From: Paracidobacterium acidisoli | Lineage (GTDB): Bacteria > Acidobacteriota > Terriglobia > Terriglobales > Acidobacteriaceae | Direction: 5' to 3' | NCBI RefSeq assembly: GCF_003428625.2 | Contig: NZ_QVQT02000001.1 | Coordinates: 806,001-870,000, forward strand | DNA length: 64,000 nt | Part shown: positions 8,252-16,225 of the stretch, piece by piece | Numbering within the stretch: the stretch's first letter is position 1 | Layout: the number at the start of each line of letters is the position of its first letter | Made by a program: the position numbers and the translations under genes | The notes under the pieces: generated by a model | Seen by the model: only the letters and a program-made list of their open reading frames with translations | Told to the model about the DNA's origin: nothing | Databases searched by the model: none

Positions 8252-11200
8252 TCAGAAGCTGGCACGTACGTGGAACTGAATCCGGCGCGGCGGCAGCTGG
8301 CTTGTGGCCTGTCCGAACAGAGAGCTGGACAGATCGGAGTTAACTGAGGTGAGGTTGGCGCGGTTGAAGATGTTGATGAATTCTCCCTTGCCCTCGAGCT
8401 GCAGCTTTTCGCCAAAGAACCACGGCACGTGGAAGAACTTGTCGAGGTTGAAGTCGACATTGTTGTATCCCGGCTGGTCGTAGGTATTGCGGCCGAGATC
8501 GCCTTCCGTTCCGAGCGCGGGTACCGGGAATGCGGACGCCGGAAATACTCCCTTGAGGAAGGCTCTTCTGGATTGCCCACCGACATGCGAACCAAAGGTG
8601 GGAACATTGGGCACATCGTAGTTCGATCCATCCGCGTTATAGTCGCCGCCGGAATTTCCGATGACCTGACCGGAGGAGTTATAGATCGGATTGAAGGCCG
8701 CGCTGGTATATACCGTGAACGGCAATCCGGTCTGCATAATCCACACACCGCCGAACTGCCATCCGCCGAGGGCGTTCCGCTTCCAGCGAGAGCCGTAGTC
8801 ATTGGGCACGGTCCATGTGCCGTCGACCGAGAACTGCTGGCGGATGTCGAAGTCGGCCCGGCCGCGCTGAGCAGAGAGGTTGCCATTCTGGATGATGTTC
8901 TGCGCAGCGCCGCTGGATGGAGTGATCTGGCCACTGTCGAGCGAACCGGACTGGCTGATCACGTCCAGCGCTTTGCCGAAGGTGTAGATACCGCGCAGGG
9001 CGACTCCATGATTGAGGCGGCGCTGCAGCATCGCAGTACCGTAGTTGCCAATGGAGTTGCCGTTGGAGGTGGCGTACTGTATCTGGCCGAAGTTCGGATT
9101 CAGCCGCGCCAGGGCTCCGTTATTGACGACCAGATCGCCAGCGAAGCGGTTGATGTCCTGATTGAAGACGGGCAGATGACGCGCCGCGGAGGCGGAGTAG
9201 TTCAGCTCAGCAACCCAGCCGCCGGGCAGCTCCTGCTGAATGCTGAGCGTCCAGTCGGTGACGGAGGTGAACTTGTAGTTGGGAGAGTAGCCGCCAAGGC
9301 TCGCCTTCTGACCGTCGATTCCGCCGCTGGGGTTGAGCACTACGTTGCTGGTGTCGACGACCGGGCAGACTTCAGAGAAGCCCGACGGCGCGCTGCAAAG
9401 CTGGAAGTCCGGCGTTTGCCCCTGCTGCACGCTGATGGACGGCGTGTAGAAGTTGGGCAGGTTGCCGGCAGTGATATCAGTGATGTGGATGTACGGCGGC
9501 TGATCCGAGAACATGCCGACGCCGCCACGCACCGCGGTGCGGCCGGTGCCGAAGACGTCCCATGAGAAGCCGATGCGGGGTGTAAGTCCCCAGACGTTCT
9601 GACCGAGAACATGATTGTTCTTCGCCAGACCGGCGGAGCCACTCGCGATCTGCTCGTCTGTGGTAGCGCCCGATCCGAAGCTGAAGTTTGTCAGCTGCGG
9701 GCTCTCGATGGAGAAGAAATTCGCCATCGTGTCATAGCGGACACCGGCATTCAGCGTAAGGCGCGGAATGACCTTCCAGTCATCCTGAACAAATACGCCG
9801 GTATACAGCGCGCGATAGCGGCGGTTGTAGGGGGCCTCGGCGTGCGTGAGCAGGCTGACCGGTGTGGAGCTGGCGGAGAATGCCTTGTCCTGGACGAAAT
9901 CGAGCAGGCTGTTGAAGTTATACGTAGGACGGTCAAACGCGCCGCTCTGCGAGTCGTTTTCGCGGATATTGAACTGCTCGAAGCCGAACTTGAGCGTGTG
10001 CGTTTTGATGGTCGCCGTCATCACGTCACGCCAGCCCAGTGTGGACTGCGTGAAATTGCCGGGGCCCCAGTTGGAAAAGCCCTGCAGACCGGTGACGTTG
10101 ATATAAGGAATGGCCATCGAGTCGGCGGCCAGATTCGAGCCATATGGGCGGATAATGTTCGCACCCACTTCGTTCAGAAGATGCGCGGAGAAGGTATGCG
10201 TCCAGTCGACATTGACGAAGTCGGAGCTGTTTGCCTGATTAGCATTCAGCACCGGACGCGGCGTTGCGGCTTCGGTGGTGTCGTAGGTACGAAGACCATC
10301 GACATACACGCGGTCGCTCTGATTGATGTAGTAGTCACCGCGAACGCTCCACTGATAGCCGTTCTTGGGCACGGAGTAACTGATGTTGGAGGTGCCGACC
10401 ACATTCAGATTCGCGGGGAGATTCGCCGGCGGCGCGAAGGCGCCGGGGGTTCCACCGTCAGAGGAGGGCTGCTCATACTGAGCGACTGTTTTGAAGCCGC
10501 TGGTCGGGAAGTTGAGTGGTGGAGCAGTGGTCAGAACCTGCGTTGCAACGGTATTCGGCAGATTGGTTTTGGCCCAGTTGTCGAAGTCCTGCGTTTCCAC
10601 GGTGTAGGAACCCGCGCTGGTGGTGCTGGAGCGGAGCACATCGATAGCGCCGAAGATGAAGAGCTTGTTTTTAATGACTGGACCGCCGAAGGTGCCGCTC
10701 ACCTCGTTGCGGCTGTAGGCGGGCACGGCGATCGGCTCAAACTCAGTACGGGATTCGAGGTCGTTGTTGCGGAAGTAGTAGTCGATGGTTCCGTGAAAGT
10801 CGTTGGTGCCGGACTTGGTGAACACGTCGACCGTGGCGCCGCCGTTTCTTCCCTTCGAGGCATCGAAGTCGTTGGTACGAATGTCGATCGACTGCACGAT
10901 CTCAGGGTTCGGCGAGATGGAAGTGCCGCCGCCGCGGGATGGCGTATTGGTGTATGCGCCATCGATCTGATATCCGTTCTGCTCCTGGCGCAGACCGGCA
11001 GCGTTGATGTTGATCGCGTATTCGTTCGTGTAGTTATCGCCGGAGGTGACCGCGGTTCCCGTCATGCCCGGGGTCAGGGACGCGAGGCCGTAGACGTTCT
11101 GGTCAGGCAGCGGCGTCTGCTGTACGGTCTCCGATCCGATGACCGATCCGGTCGTGGGAGTGACCAGGTCGAGCGCGACCTGGGAGGCGCTTACCGTGAC

Positions 11201-11551
11201 GCTGGTGGTCGCCTCGCCGACTTCGAGAGCCGGCGTGATGGTGCGAATCTCTCCCACCTGGAGCGCCAGGTCCTTCTGGTCCCAGGCTTTGAAGCCGTTC
11301 GCCTCAATGTGAACGGTATAGGTGGAGGCGGCGATGCTGTCGATGCGGAAGTAGCCGGCCTGATTGGTTGTGATGGTTCGCGATACGCCGATCTGAGTAT
11401 TCGTGACGGTTACTTTGGCGCCGGGGATGGCCGCACCCGACGGGTCCTGCACGGTGCCTTCAATACCACTCAGAAACTGAGCGAACGCAGATGATGCTCC
11501 AAGCCCTGCGAGAAACAACAGGACTAATGCTGTTCGTGTCACCCACCTCAT
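8252..11551 (-). CDS. TonB-dependent receptor, Oar-like, with carboxypeptidase-regulatory-like domain
   Basis: A 1099-residue receptor. The ATG at 11551 (MRWVTRTALVLLFLAG) is preferred because AGGAG lies nine bases upstream and the signal peptide then begins at residue 1; cleavage is likely near residue 24 (AFA|QF). The regulatory domain follows (GIEGTVQDPSGAAIPGAKV), then the plug (QTPLPDQNVYGLASLTPGM) and a barrel ending in RASF. It should import an unknown, probably carbohydrate, substrate through the outer membrane. Its upstream region is unusually informative: a near-consensus sigma-70 promoter with three LacI-like palindromes around it, one of them abutting the ribosome site. This suggests tight sugar-responsive control by a LacI-family protein that is not encoded in this window. 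Confidence 0.9.
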   Translation of the reverse strand: MRWVTRTALVLLFLAGLGASSAFAQFLSGIEGTVQDPSGAAIPGAKVTVTNTQIGVSRTITTNQAGYFRIDSIAASTYTVHIEANGFKAWDQKDLALQVGEIRTITPALEVGEATTSVTVSASQVALDLVTPTTGSVIGSETVQQTPLPDQNVYGLASLTPGMTGTAVTSGDNYTNEYAININAAGLRQEQNGYQIDGAYTNTPSRGGGTSISPNPEIVQSIDIRTNDFDASKGRNGGATVDVFTKSGTNDFHGTIDYYFRNNDLESRTEFEPIAVPAYSRNEVSGTFGGPVIKNKLFIFGAIDVLRSSTTSAGSYTVETQDFDNWAKTNLPNTVATQVLTTAPPLNFPTSGFKTVAQYEQPSSDGGTPGAFAPPANLPANLNVVGTSNISYSVPKNGYQWSVRGDYYINQSDRVYVDGLRTYDTTEAATPRPVLNANQANSSDFVNVDWTHTFSAHLLNEVGANIIRPYGSNLAADSMAIPYINVTGLQGFSNWGPGNFTQSTLGWRDVMTATIKTHTLKFGFEQFNIRENDSQSGAFDRPTYNFNSLLDFVQDKAFSASSTPVSLLTHAEAPYNRRYRALYTGVFVQDDWKVIPRLTLNAGVRYDTMANFFSIESPQLTNFSFGSGATTDEQIASGSAGLAKNNHVLGQNVWGLTPRIGFSWDVFGTGRTAVRGGVGMFSDQPPYIHITDITAGNLPNFYTPSISVQQGQTPDFQLCSAPSGFSEVCPVVDTSNVVLNPSGGIDGQKASLGGYSPNYKFTSVTDWTLSIQQELPGGWVAELNYSASAARHLPVFNQDINRFAGDLVVNNGALARLNPNFGQIQYATSNGNSIGNYGTAMLQRRLNHGVALRGIYTFGKALDVISQSGSLDSGQITPSSGAAQNIIQNGNLSAQRGRADFDIRQQFSVDGTWTVPNDYGSRWKRNALGGWQFGGVWIMQTGLPFTVYTSAAFNPIYNSSGQVIGNSGGDYNADGSNYDVPNVPTFGSHVGGQSRRAFLKGVFPASAFPVPALGTEGDLGRNTYDQPGYNNVDFNLDKFFHVPWFFGEKLQLEGKGEFINIFNRANLTSVNSDLSSSLFGQATSQLPPRRIQFHVRASF

Positions 11552-11564
11552 TCTTGCTGTCTCC

Positions 11565-11580
11565 TGGCAAACGTTTTCCA
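11565..11580. promoter_or_regulatory. LacI-family operator candidate 1 (TGGCAAACGTTTTCCA)
   Basis: A 16-base palindrome with one mismatched pair, centred on CG as in LacI/CcpA-family operators. It ends 13 bases upstream of the receptor start codon and abuts the AGGAG ribosome site, downstream of the promoter. Confidence 0.6.
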
Positions 11581-11587
11581 ACTTTTG

Positions 11588-11604
11588 CGTAATCGTTTTC
11601 TATG
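11588..11604. promoter_or_regulatory. LacI-family operator candidate 2
   Basis: Contains TAATCGTTTT (11591-11600), the same ten bases found in candidate 3. Its CGTTTT core lies 23 bases from that of candidate 1. The palindrome is imperfect, so it may be a weaker site. Confidence 0.45.
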
Positions 11605-11670
11605 TAGTCGATGTAACCGCTATCCTCTGTGTTTACGGGACTTGCGGAATGCATACAGCGAGGCATAGTC

Positions 11671-11700
11671 ACTATATGCACCCCCGGTTGCGAGTGTCAA
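11671..11700 (-). promoter_or_regulatory. Sigma-70 promoter for the receptor at 8252-11551
   Basis: On the minus strand TTGACA (11695-11700) and TATAGT (11671-11676) are separated by 18 bases. This gives an mRNA leader of roughly 110 bases containing operator candidates 1 and 2. Confidence 0.7.
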
Positions 11701-11723
11701 CGAATATTCACCTGTAACGGTCT

Positions 11724-11740
11724 AGCTAATCGTTTTAGCT
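11724..11740. promoter_or_regulatory. LacI-family operator candidate 3 (AGCTAA-N5-TTAGCT)
   Basis: A perfect six-base inverted repeat with a five-base centre TCGTT, 24 bases upstream of the -35 element. Its core lies 136 and 159 bases from those of candidates 2 and 1, each close to a whole number of helical turns. Apart from this site, nothing in 11741-11960 supports a gene. Confidence 0.55.
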
Positions 11741-11960
11741 GGCGCTGTTTACACGCGGAAGCATACAGAGGGCATGCCGGTGGACGGGATCATCCGGCGC
11801 CATTCTGCCACGAAAGATGTGCGTTTTCCCAGGCATTGCGGGCAGGTGATTCTGTGCTTCCGCTGCGGGCACGATCGCGGATCGCAGCATGCCGTGCTTT
11901 TTAGTCCCGCCGCCCCGGCGCAGCGGAGGCTGCACCGGCAGCGAGGGCATGCGGCGAGGC

Positions 11961-13073
11961 TTATACGTGCTCGCCGGGATTGAACTGACCGGCCAGAAGC
12001 TCTTCGCGAACATTCTTCAGAACGGCCAGAGAGCGCGTTACGCCGACTTCTCCGCTCAGCAGATGATCTTCGTTTTCGATGCTGAGCATACCGTCGTAGC
12101 CCACTTCCATGTAGGCCGCGATCACATCTTTCCAGAGGCTGGCACCGTGGCCGTAGCCTACGGCGCGGAAGAACTCCGACCCCTGCTGATCGTGCGCGGA
12201 GGAGGCGAAGTTCAGAACGCCGAAGCGGTCCACATTCTCCTGGAAGAAGGCCGTGTCCTTCATGTGAGCGTGATAGATGGCGCCCTGTTTGCCGAGGAAG
12301 CGGATGACTTCCACGGGATTGCACTGCTGCCAGAAGAGATGGCTGAGATCGCAGTTGGCGCCGATCTCTTCTCCCACGGCCTCGCGCAGGCGCAGCAGCG
12401 TGCGCGGATTGTAGACCACAAAATTCGGGTGCATCTCGAGCGCGATGCGGCGCACGCCATGATCGCGCGCGAACTTCACCGTCTCCTGCCAGTAGGGGAT
12501 GACGCGCTCCTTCCACTGCCATGCGAGCGCCTGGCTGTGATCGGGCGGCCAGCCGTAGACAACCCATGTGGGCGTGATGTCGGTGGGTGATCCGCCGGGG
12601 CAGCCGGAGAAGCCGACGACGGTGGGAATCTCAAGCATGCCTGCAAGCTGGATGGCCTGGCGAAACTGCAGCGCGAAGGCCGCGCCTTTTACCGGGTCGG
12701 GATGGAGCGCATTGGCGTGGCAGCTGATCGTCATGATCGGAATGCCGCGGTCGTCGAATTTTTTCTTCCACGCGCGCGCCTTCGCGGGATCGGCGAGCAG
12801 CTCGGGAACGGGACACTGCGGCGTGCCGGTATAACCGCCGGCGCCGATCTCTGCCGCTTCCGCGCCGAGGCTCACATATTTATCGAGCATTGCATCGAGC
12901 GACAGCGAGCGAAAGGGCGGATTGAAAACACCTATCGGCAATTTTTTGATGACGGGCCGGGGAGAGGTTTCGCTCTGCGCCTCGCGTGTTTGCCATGCTC
13001 CGGCGATGCGTGGCGCGGCTGCGATGGCTGCTCCGGCTGAGAGCGAACTGCCCAGAAATTTTCTGCGATTCAT
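11961..13073 (-). CDS. Tat-exported sugar isomerase/epimerase-like TIM-barrel protein
   Basis: A 370-residue protein of the xylose-isomerase-like TIM-barrel family. The ATG at 13073 follows GGAGG eight bases upstream and begins a Tat leader (MNRRKFLGSSLSAGAAIAAA). The four metal ligands typical of the fold are visible: E213 (ALEMHP), D242 (NCDLSHLF), H270 (HAHMKD) and E333 (SIENED). Cytoplasmic relatives isomerise or epimerise sugars; some relatives act as lyases on 3-keto-glycosides in C-glycoside cleavage. Export to the periplasm and divergent placement next to a Tat-exported Gfo/Idh/MocA oxidoreductase fit such an oxidation-then-cleavage role, but this is inference. The substrate is unknown. 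Confidence 0.85.
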   Translation of the reverse strand: MNRRKFLGSSLSAGAAIAAAPRIAGAWQTREAQSETSPRPVIKKLPIGVFNPPFRSLSLDAMLDKYVSLGAEAAEIGAGGYTGTPQCPVPELLADPAKARAWKKKFDDRGIPIMTISCHANALHPDPVKGAAFALQFRQAIQLAGMLEIPTVVGFSGCPGGSPTDITPTWVVYGWPPDHSQALAWQWKERVIPYWQETVKFARDHGVRRIALEMHPNFVVYNPRTLLRLREAVGEEIGANCDLSHLFWQQCNPVEVIRFLGKQGAIYHAHMKDTAFFQENVDRFGVLNFASSAHDQQGSEFFRAVGYGHGASLWKDVIAAYMEVGYDGMLSIENEDHLLSGEVGVTRSLAVLKNVREELLAGQFNPGEHV

Positions 13074-13139
13074 CCGTACTGCCTCCGGGGCGAATGCTAA
13101 CACACGAAATCCTGCCCTCTGCCCGGCAGAACGCCGTTT

Positions 13140-13168
13140 TTGGTAATCCTTTACTCGTCGGGTATAAT
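13140..13168 (+). promoter_or_regulatory. Sigma-70 promoter for the Gfo/Idh/MocA gene
   Basis: TTGGTA (13140-13145) and TATAAT (13163-13168) are separated by 17 bases. The start would be near 13175, leaving a leader of about 115 bases before the coding region. Confidence 0.65.
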
Positions 13169-13291
13169 TCGCCTCCGATTGCAAAATGCGCCGCAGCAGC
13201 ACTGCTTCGGCATGCGGCATTACGCCGGAAAGAGCCGGCGAACAACTCACAATCACCAGCCGGATTTCATCAGGAAATGAGGTTGTAACTC

Positions 13292-14452
13292 GTGACAACG
13301 ATGCTCAATCGCCGCAGTTTTATCATCGCAGGCGGACTTACTGCCCTGGCCTCAACGAGAGTACTGGGAGCGAATAACACGATTCGTGTTGGAGTGATTG
13401 GAGCCGGCGGGCGAATGAACAGCCTGCTGAATGCGGCCGATAAAGCGGGCCCTTTTCAGATTGTCGCAGTGAGCGACGTGTATGCGCCGCACCGCGATGC
13501 AGTGAAGGAGCGCTCAGGCGGCACGGCGACGACGCATCTGGATTACCGCGAGGTGCTGGGCCAGGATATCGATGCGGTGTTCATTGCCGCGCCGGATCAC
13601 TGGCATGTCCGGATGGCGGTGGACGCGCTGGCCGCGGGCAAAGATGTGTATCTGGAAAAACCGGTGACGCACACTATCGAAGAAGGCGCGACGCTCACGC
13701 ATGCGGTGCGCTCCGGAAAGCAGGTTTTGCAGTGCGGCATGCAGCAGCGCAGCTGGACGCACTTTCGCGATGCGGTCGATCTGGTGCAGGGCGGGAGCCT
13801 GGGCCGCGTAACCCAGGTGAGAACGTACTGGTGGCAGAACTACAGCCTGAACTGGGTGCCGAAGCCCATCGATGTGCAGCAGCTTGACTGGAAGCAGTGG
13901 CTGGGCTCGGCTCCGGACCAGCCGTTCAGCGAAGAGAAATACAATCACTGGCGGTGGTTCTGGAACTTCGGCGGCGGCGCGATGACGGATCTGTTCGCTC
14001 ACTGGATCGACGTGGTGCACTGGGCGATGAAATCGGATCAGGCGCGCGAGGCGCAGATGCTGGGCGACCGGTACATCTTCGAGCAGTGGGACTGCCCGGA
14101 CACGATTCAGGCGGCGTTTCGCTATCCGGGGTTCGATGTGGTCTACGAAGGGATGATGAGCTCATCGATTGACGACGGCGGTCTGGAGTTTCGCGGGACC
14201 GATGCAACTCTGAAGATCGACCGCAGCGGCTTTAAGGTGTATCGCGAAGGAGTGAAGGATAATCCGGTCGTCGAGGCGCACAGCTATCGCGACGGAACGA
14301 TCACGCACATGGAGAATTTTTTCGAGTGCATCCGGTCACGCAAGGACCCGAATGCTCCTGTTGAGGCTGGAGTGGCCTGCGCGCGGGCCGGCCAGCTTGG
14401 CAATCTGGCGTATCACCACAACGGCCGCGTGACGTGGCCGCTGAAGACCTAG
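13292..14452 (+). CDS. Tat-exported Gfo/Idh/MocA family oxidoreductase
   Basis: A 386-residue protein beginning at GTG 13292 (AGG nine bases upstream) or at the in-frame ATG 13301. The N-terminus is a Tat leader (LNRRSFIIAGGLTALAS), as in periplasmic glucose-fructose oxidoreductase, which is exported with its cofactor already bound. A Rossmann fold follows (VGVIGAGGRMNS), then the family motif E122-K123-P124 (LEKPVTH) and the catalytic-region segment GGGAMTDLFAHWIDVVHW. Members oxidise or reduce sugars with NAD(P). The divergent neighbour is a Tat-exported isomerase-fold protein, so the two probably act on the same periplasmic sugar or glycoside. The exact substrate cannot be read from the sequence. 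Confidence 0.9.
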   Translation: MTTMLNRRSFIIAGGLTALASTRVLGANNTIRVGVIGAGGRMNSLLNAADKAGPFQIVAVSDVYAPHRDAVKERSGGTATTHLDYREVLGQDIDAVFIAAPDHWHVRMAVDALAAGKDVYLEKPVTHTIEEGATLTHAVRSGKQVLQCGMQQRSWTHFRDAVDLVQGGSLGRVTQVRTYWWQNYSLNWVPKPIDVQQLDWKQWLGSAPDQPFSEEKYNHWRWFWNFGGGAMTDLFAHWIDVVHWAMKSDQAREAQMLGDRYIFEQWDCPDTIQAAFRYPGFDVVYEGMMSSSIDDGGLEFRGTDATLKIDRSGFKVYREGVKDNPVVEAHSYRDGTITHMENFFECIRSRKDPNAPVEAGVACARAGQLGNLAYHHNGRVTWPLKT

Positions 14453-14519
14453 GCGTAATACACAGCCGCGCTGTCTTCTGCGAATGGCGGCGGCGCGGCC
14501 ACCCTGTACGGAGGGTACT

Positions 14520-16001
14520 TTACTGAGCGGGTGCGGTCTTCTGCTCGACCAGCTTATAGCGGTTCCGCTCGATCTCTTTATGCAGCGATGACTGCTGCAG
14601 AGCGGAGAGGCGCTTAACGAGCGTCTGTACCTCTTCCTTCTGCGAGCCGTTTGCGGAGCGGCGCAGCGCGATGAGCAGATGATAGATTGCGCTTTCATCG
14701 GATGGATCGAACTGGAGAGTCTGGCGGCACTCTGTTATTGCCTGGTCATAGTTGCCGGCGTTCATGTAGAGGCTGGCCAGCAAGTCTCTTGCTTCGATGA
14801 AATCGGGCTTCAGCTTTACAGCCTGCCGGGCGGACTGAATCGCTTCCGCCGAAGTGGCGGCGGTGGCTCCCGGGCCTTCCGTATCGAGCAGCCTTGCGAG
14901 CACATAGTGCAGCCAGGGGCTTTCAGGATGCGCCTTCAGCTGAGCGCGTATCCGCAGCAGCGCCTTACTCCCTTTGTTCTGCTGCATCTCGGCCAGATCG
15001 ATGGCGTAGGCGCTGAGGCTCTGCGCGGAATCGAGCTGCTCCGCCGTGTTGAAGTCGGCCTCGGCTTTCTCATACTGCGCAATCTGCGCATAAAGCAGCC
15101 CGCGCGAGATATATAAGGACGAGTTTCCATGAATCCGCTGAAGACCGATGTTCAGCATGTCGATTCCAACCTGCCAGGAGCTGTGGCTGAGGCAGAGCGA
15201 GGCGAAGTTCAGGTAGTCATTCGGATTGGCGGGATCGAGGACGATGGCCTGCCGCAACAACTGGACAGCCTTCGGCGTATTGCCGGCCGCCTCATACGCT
15301 TCAGAAGCCAGGCTCAGAATGTCGGGGTCCGAGGGGCTGGAGGCGAGCAGCGGCTCGATGATTTGCACGGCTGCGTCGTTCTGCTTTGTTTCCACCAGCA
15401 GGATGGCGAGGTCGTACTTCGGCCAGGTCTGGCCGGGGAGAAGCGCAGAGAGCTTTTGAAATACGCCGACAGCGGTATCGGTCTGTCCTGTCTTTACGAG
15501 GCAGTCGCCATAAGCTCCCAGTGAATCAGGATGCGCTTCGACGGCTCCGGCGCTGAGACGGAACTGCTCGACGGCAGCTTTGCAGTTCCCCTGCTTTCTT
15601 TCAAGGCTGCCCAGCATTTCATGCGCTGTTTTATCTTCGGGGTCAGTCTTCAGGATCTTTTCGAGCAGAGGGATGGCGCGCGTGTCCTGCGCTGCATACA
15701 GGAGCTGCACCTCGCCCCTTAAGGCCGCGGGATACTCGGGAGAGATCTTCAGCGCGTGGCCGAAGGCATCGAGCGCTGACGGACGATTGCCTTCCATCGA
15801 AAAGACGATTCCTTCCAGGGTCCAGAGGCGGAAGTCTCCGGGCTGTGCGCGCAGTCCGGAGCGTATCTGCTGCAGGGCCGGCTCGTATTGTTGCGAGCGA
15901 ATCAGCGATTCGATGGATGCGATGGACGTTCCGCTGTTTTGTCCGTAGACGGCCAGAGAGGCGATGGACAGAAAAAGAATGATACTGCTGGAACGAAACA
16001 T
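14520..16001 (-). CDS. Exported TPR-repeat protein
   Basis: A 493-residue protein with an N-terminal signal sequence (MFRSSSIILFLSIASLAVYG) and about ten tetratricopeptide repeats over most of its length (e.g. LWTLEGIVFSMEGNRPSALD, HEMLGSLERKQGNCKAAVEQ). No enzymatic domain is visible. Such proteins are usually periplasmic scaffolds. It stands alone: the gene on its downstream side is convergent (67 bases away), and 224 bases with a hairpin separate it from the glycosidase-like gene upstream. I cannot assign a partner. Confidence 0.8.
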   Translation of the reverse strand: MFRSSSIILFLSIASLAVYGQNSGTSIASIESLIRSQQYEPALQQIRSGLRAQPGDFRLWTLEGIVFSMEGNRPSALDAFGHALKISPEYPAALRGEVQLLYAAQDTRAIPLLEKILKTDPEDKTAHEMLGSLERKQGNCKAAVEQFRLSAGAVEAHPDSLGAYGDCLVKTGQTDTAVGVFQKLSALLPGQTWPKYDLAILLVETKQNDAAVQIIEPLLASSPSDPDILSLASEAYEAAGNTPKAVQLLRQAIVLDPANPNDYLNFASLCLSHSSWQVGIDMLNIGLQRIHGNSSLYISRGLLYAQIAQYEKAEADFNTAEQLDSAQSLSAYAIDLAEMQQNKGSKALLRIRAQLKAHPESPWLHYVLARLLDTEGPGATAATSAEAIQSARQAVKLKPDFIEARDLLASLYMNAGNYDQAITECRQTLQFDPSDESAIYHLLIALRRSANGSQKEEVQTLVKRLSALQQSSLHKEIERNRYKLVEQKTAPAQ

Positions 16002-16159
16002 CGAGTGGCCGATCCTCCGGGCGATACCTTCCGAACAGTGTAACCGCTCGGCAATGGAGACCTGATCTGCCGGTGCAGACGAAGGACAGGTTGGTCGGAT
16101 GATTCAGAAGACGGCCTGCGATGTGCTGACGACTGCGTTATGTCGTCCTGCCGATTGCG

Positions 16160-16198
16160 CAACGGCGGCCAGTGAAGAGCTGACCGCCGTTGTTTTTT
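16160..16198 (+). terminator. Intrinsic terminator-like hairpin with plus-strand T-run
   Basis: CAACGGCGG (16160-16168) pairs with CCGCCGTTG (16184-16192), followed by six T residues on the plus strand. Both flanking genes are on the minus strand, so it has no obvious plus-strand gene to terminate. It may also serve the minus-strand gene that ends at 16226. Confidence 0.65.
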
Positions 16199-16225
16199 AT
16201 GCCGGGAACGACATGAGGGAATGGT

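Noticed and set aside
11749-12567. A Cys-rich minus-strand frame (CPQC, CPRC) downstream of the TIM-barrel gene
   Set aside because: Most of it overlaps the isomerase-like gene in another frame, no start with a ribosome site precedes the Cys-rich part, and the Cys spacing does not form a known zinc ribbon.
14455-14519. GC-rich inverted repeats between the oxidoreductase and TPR genes (GCCGCGC/GCGCGGC and ACCCT/AGGGT)
   Set aside because: Stems are short with a large or mismatched loop, so they are too weak to call a terminator.
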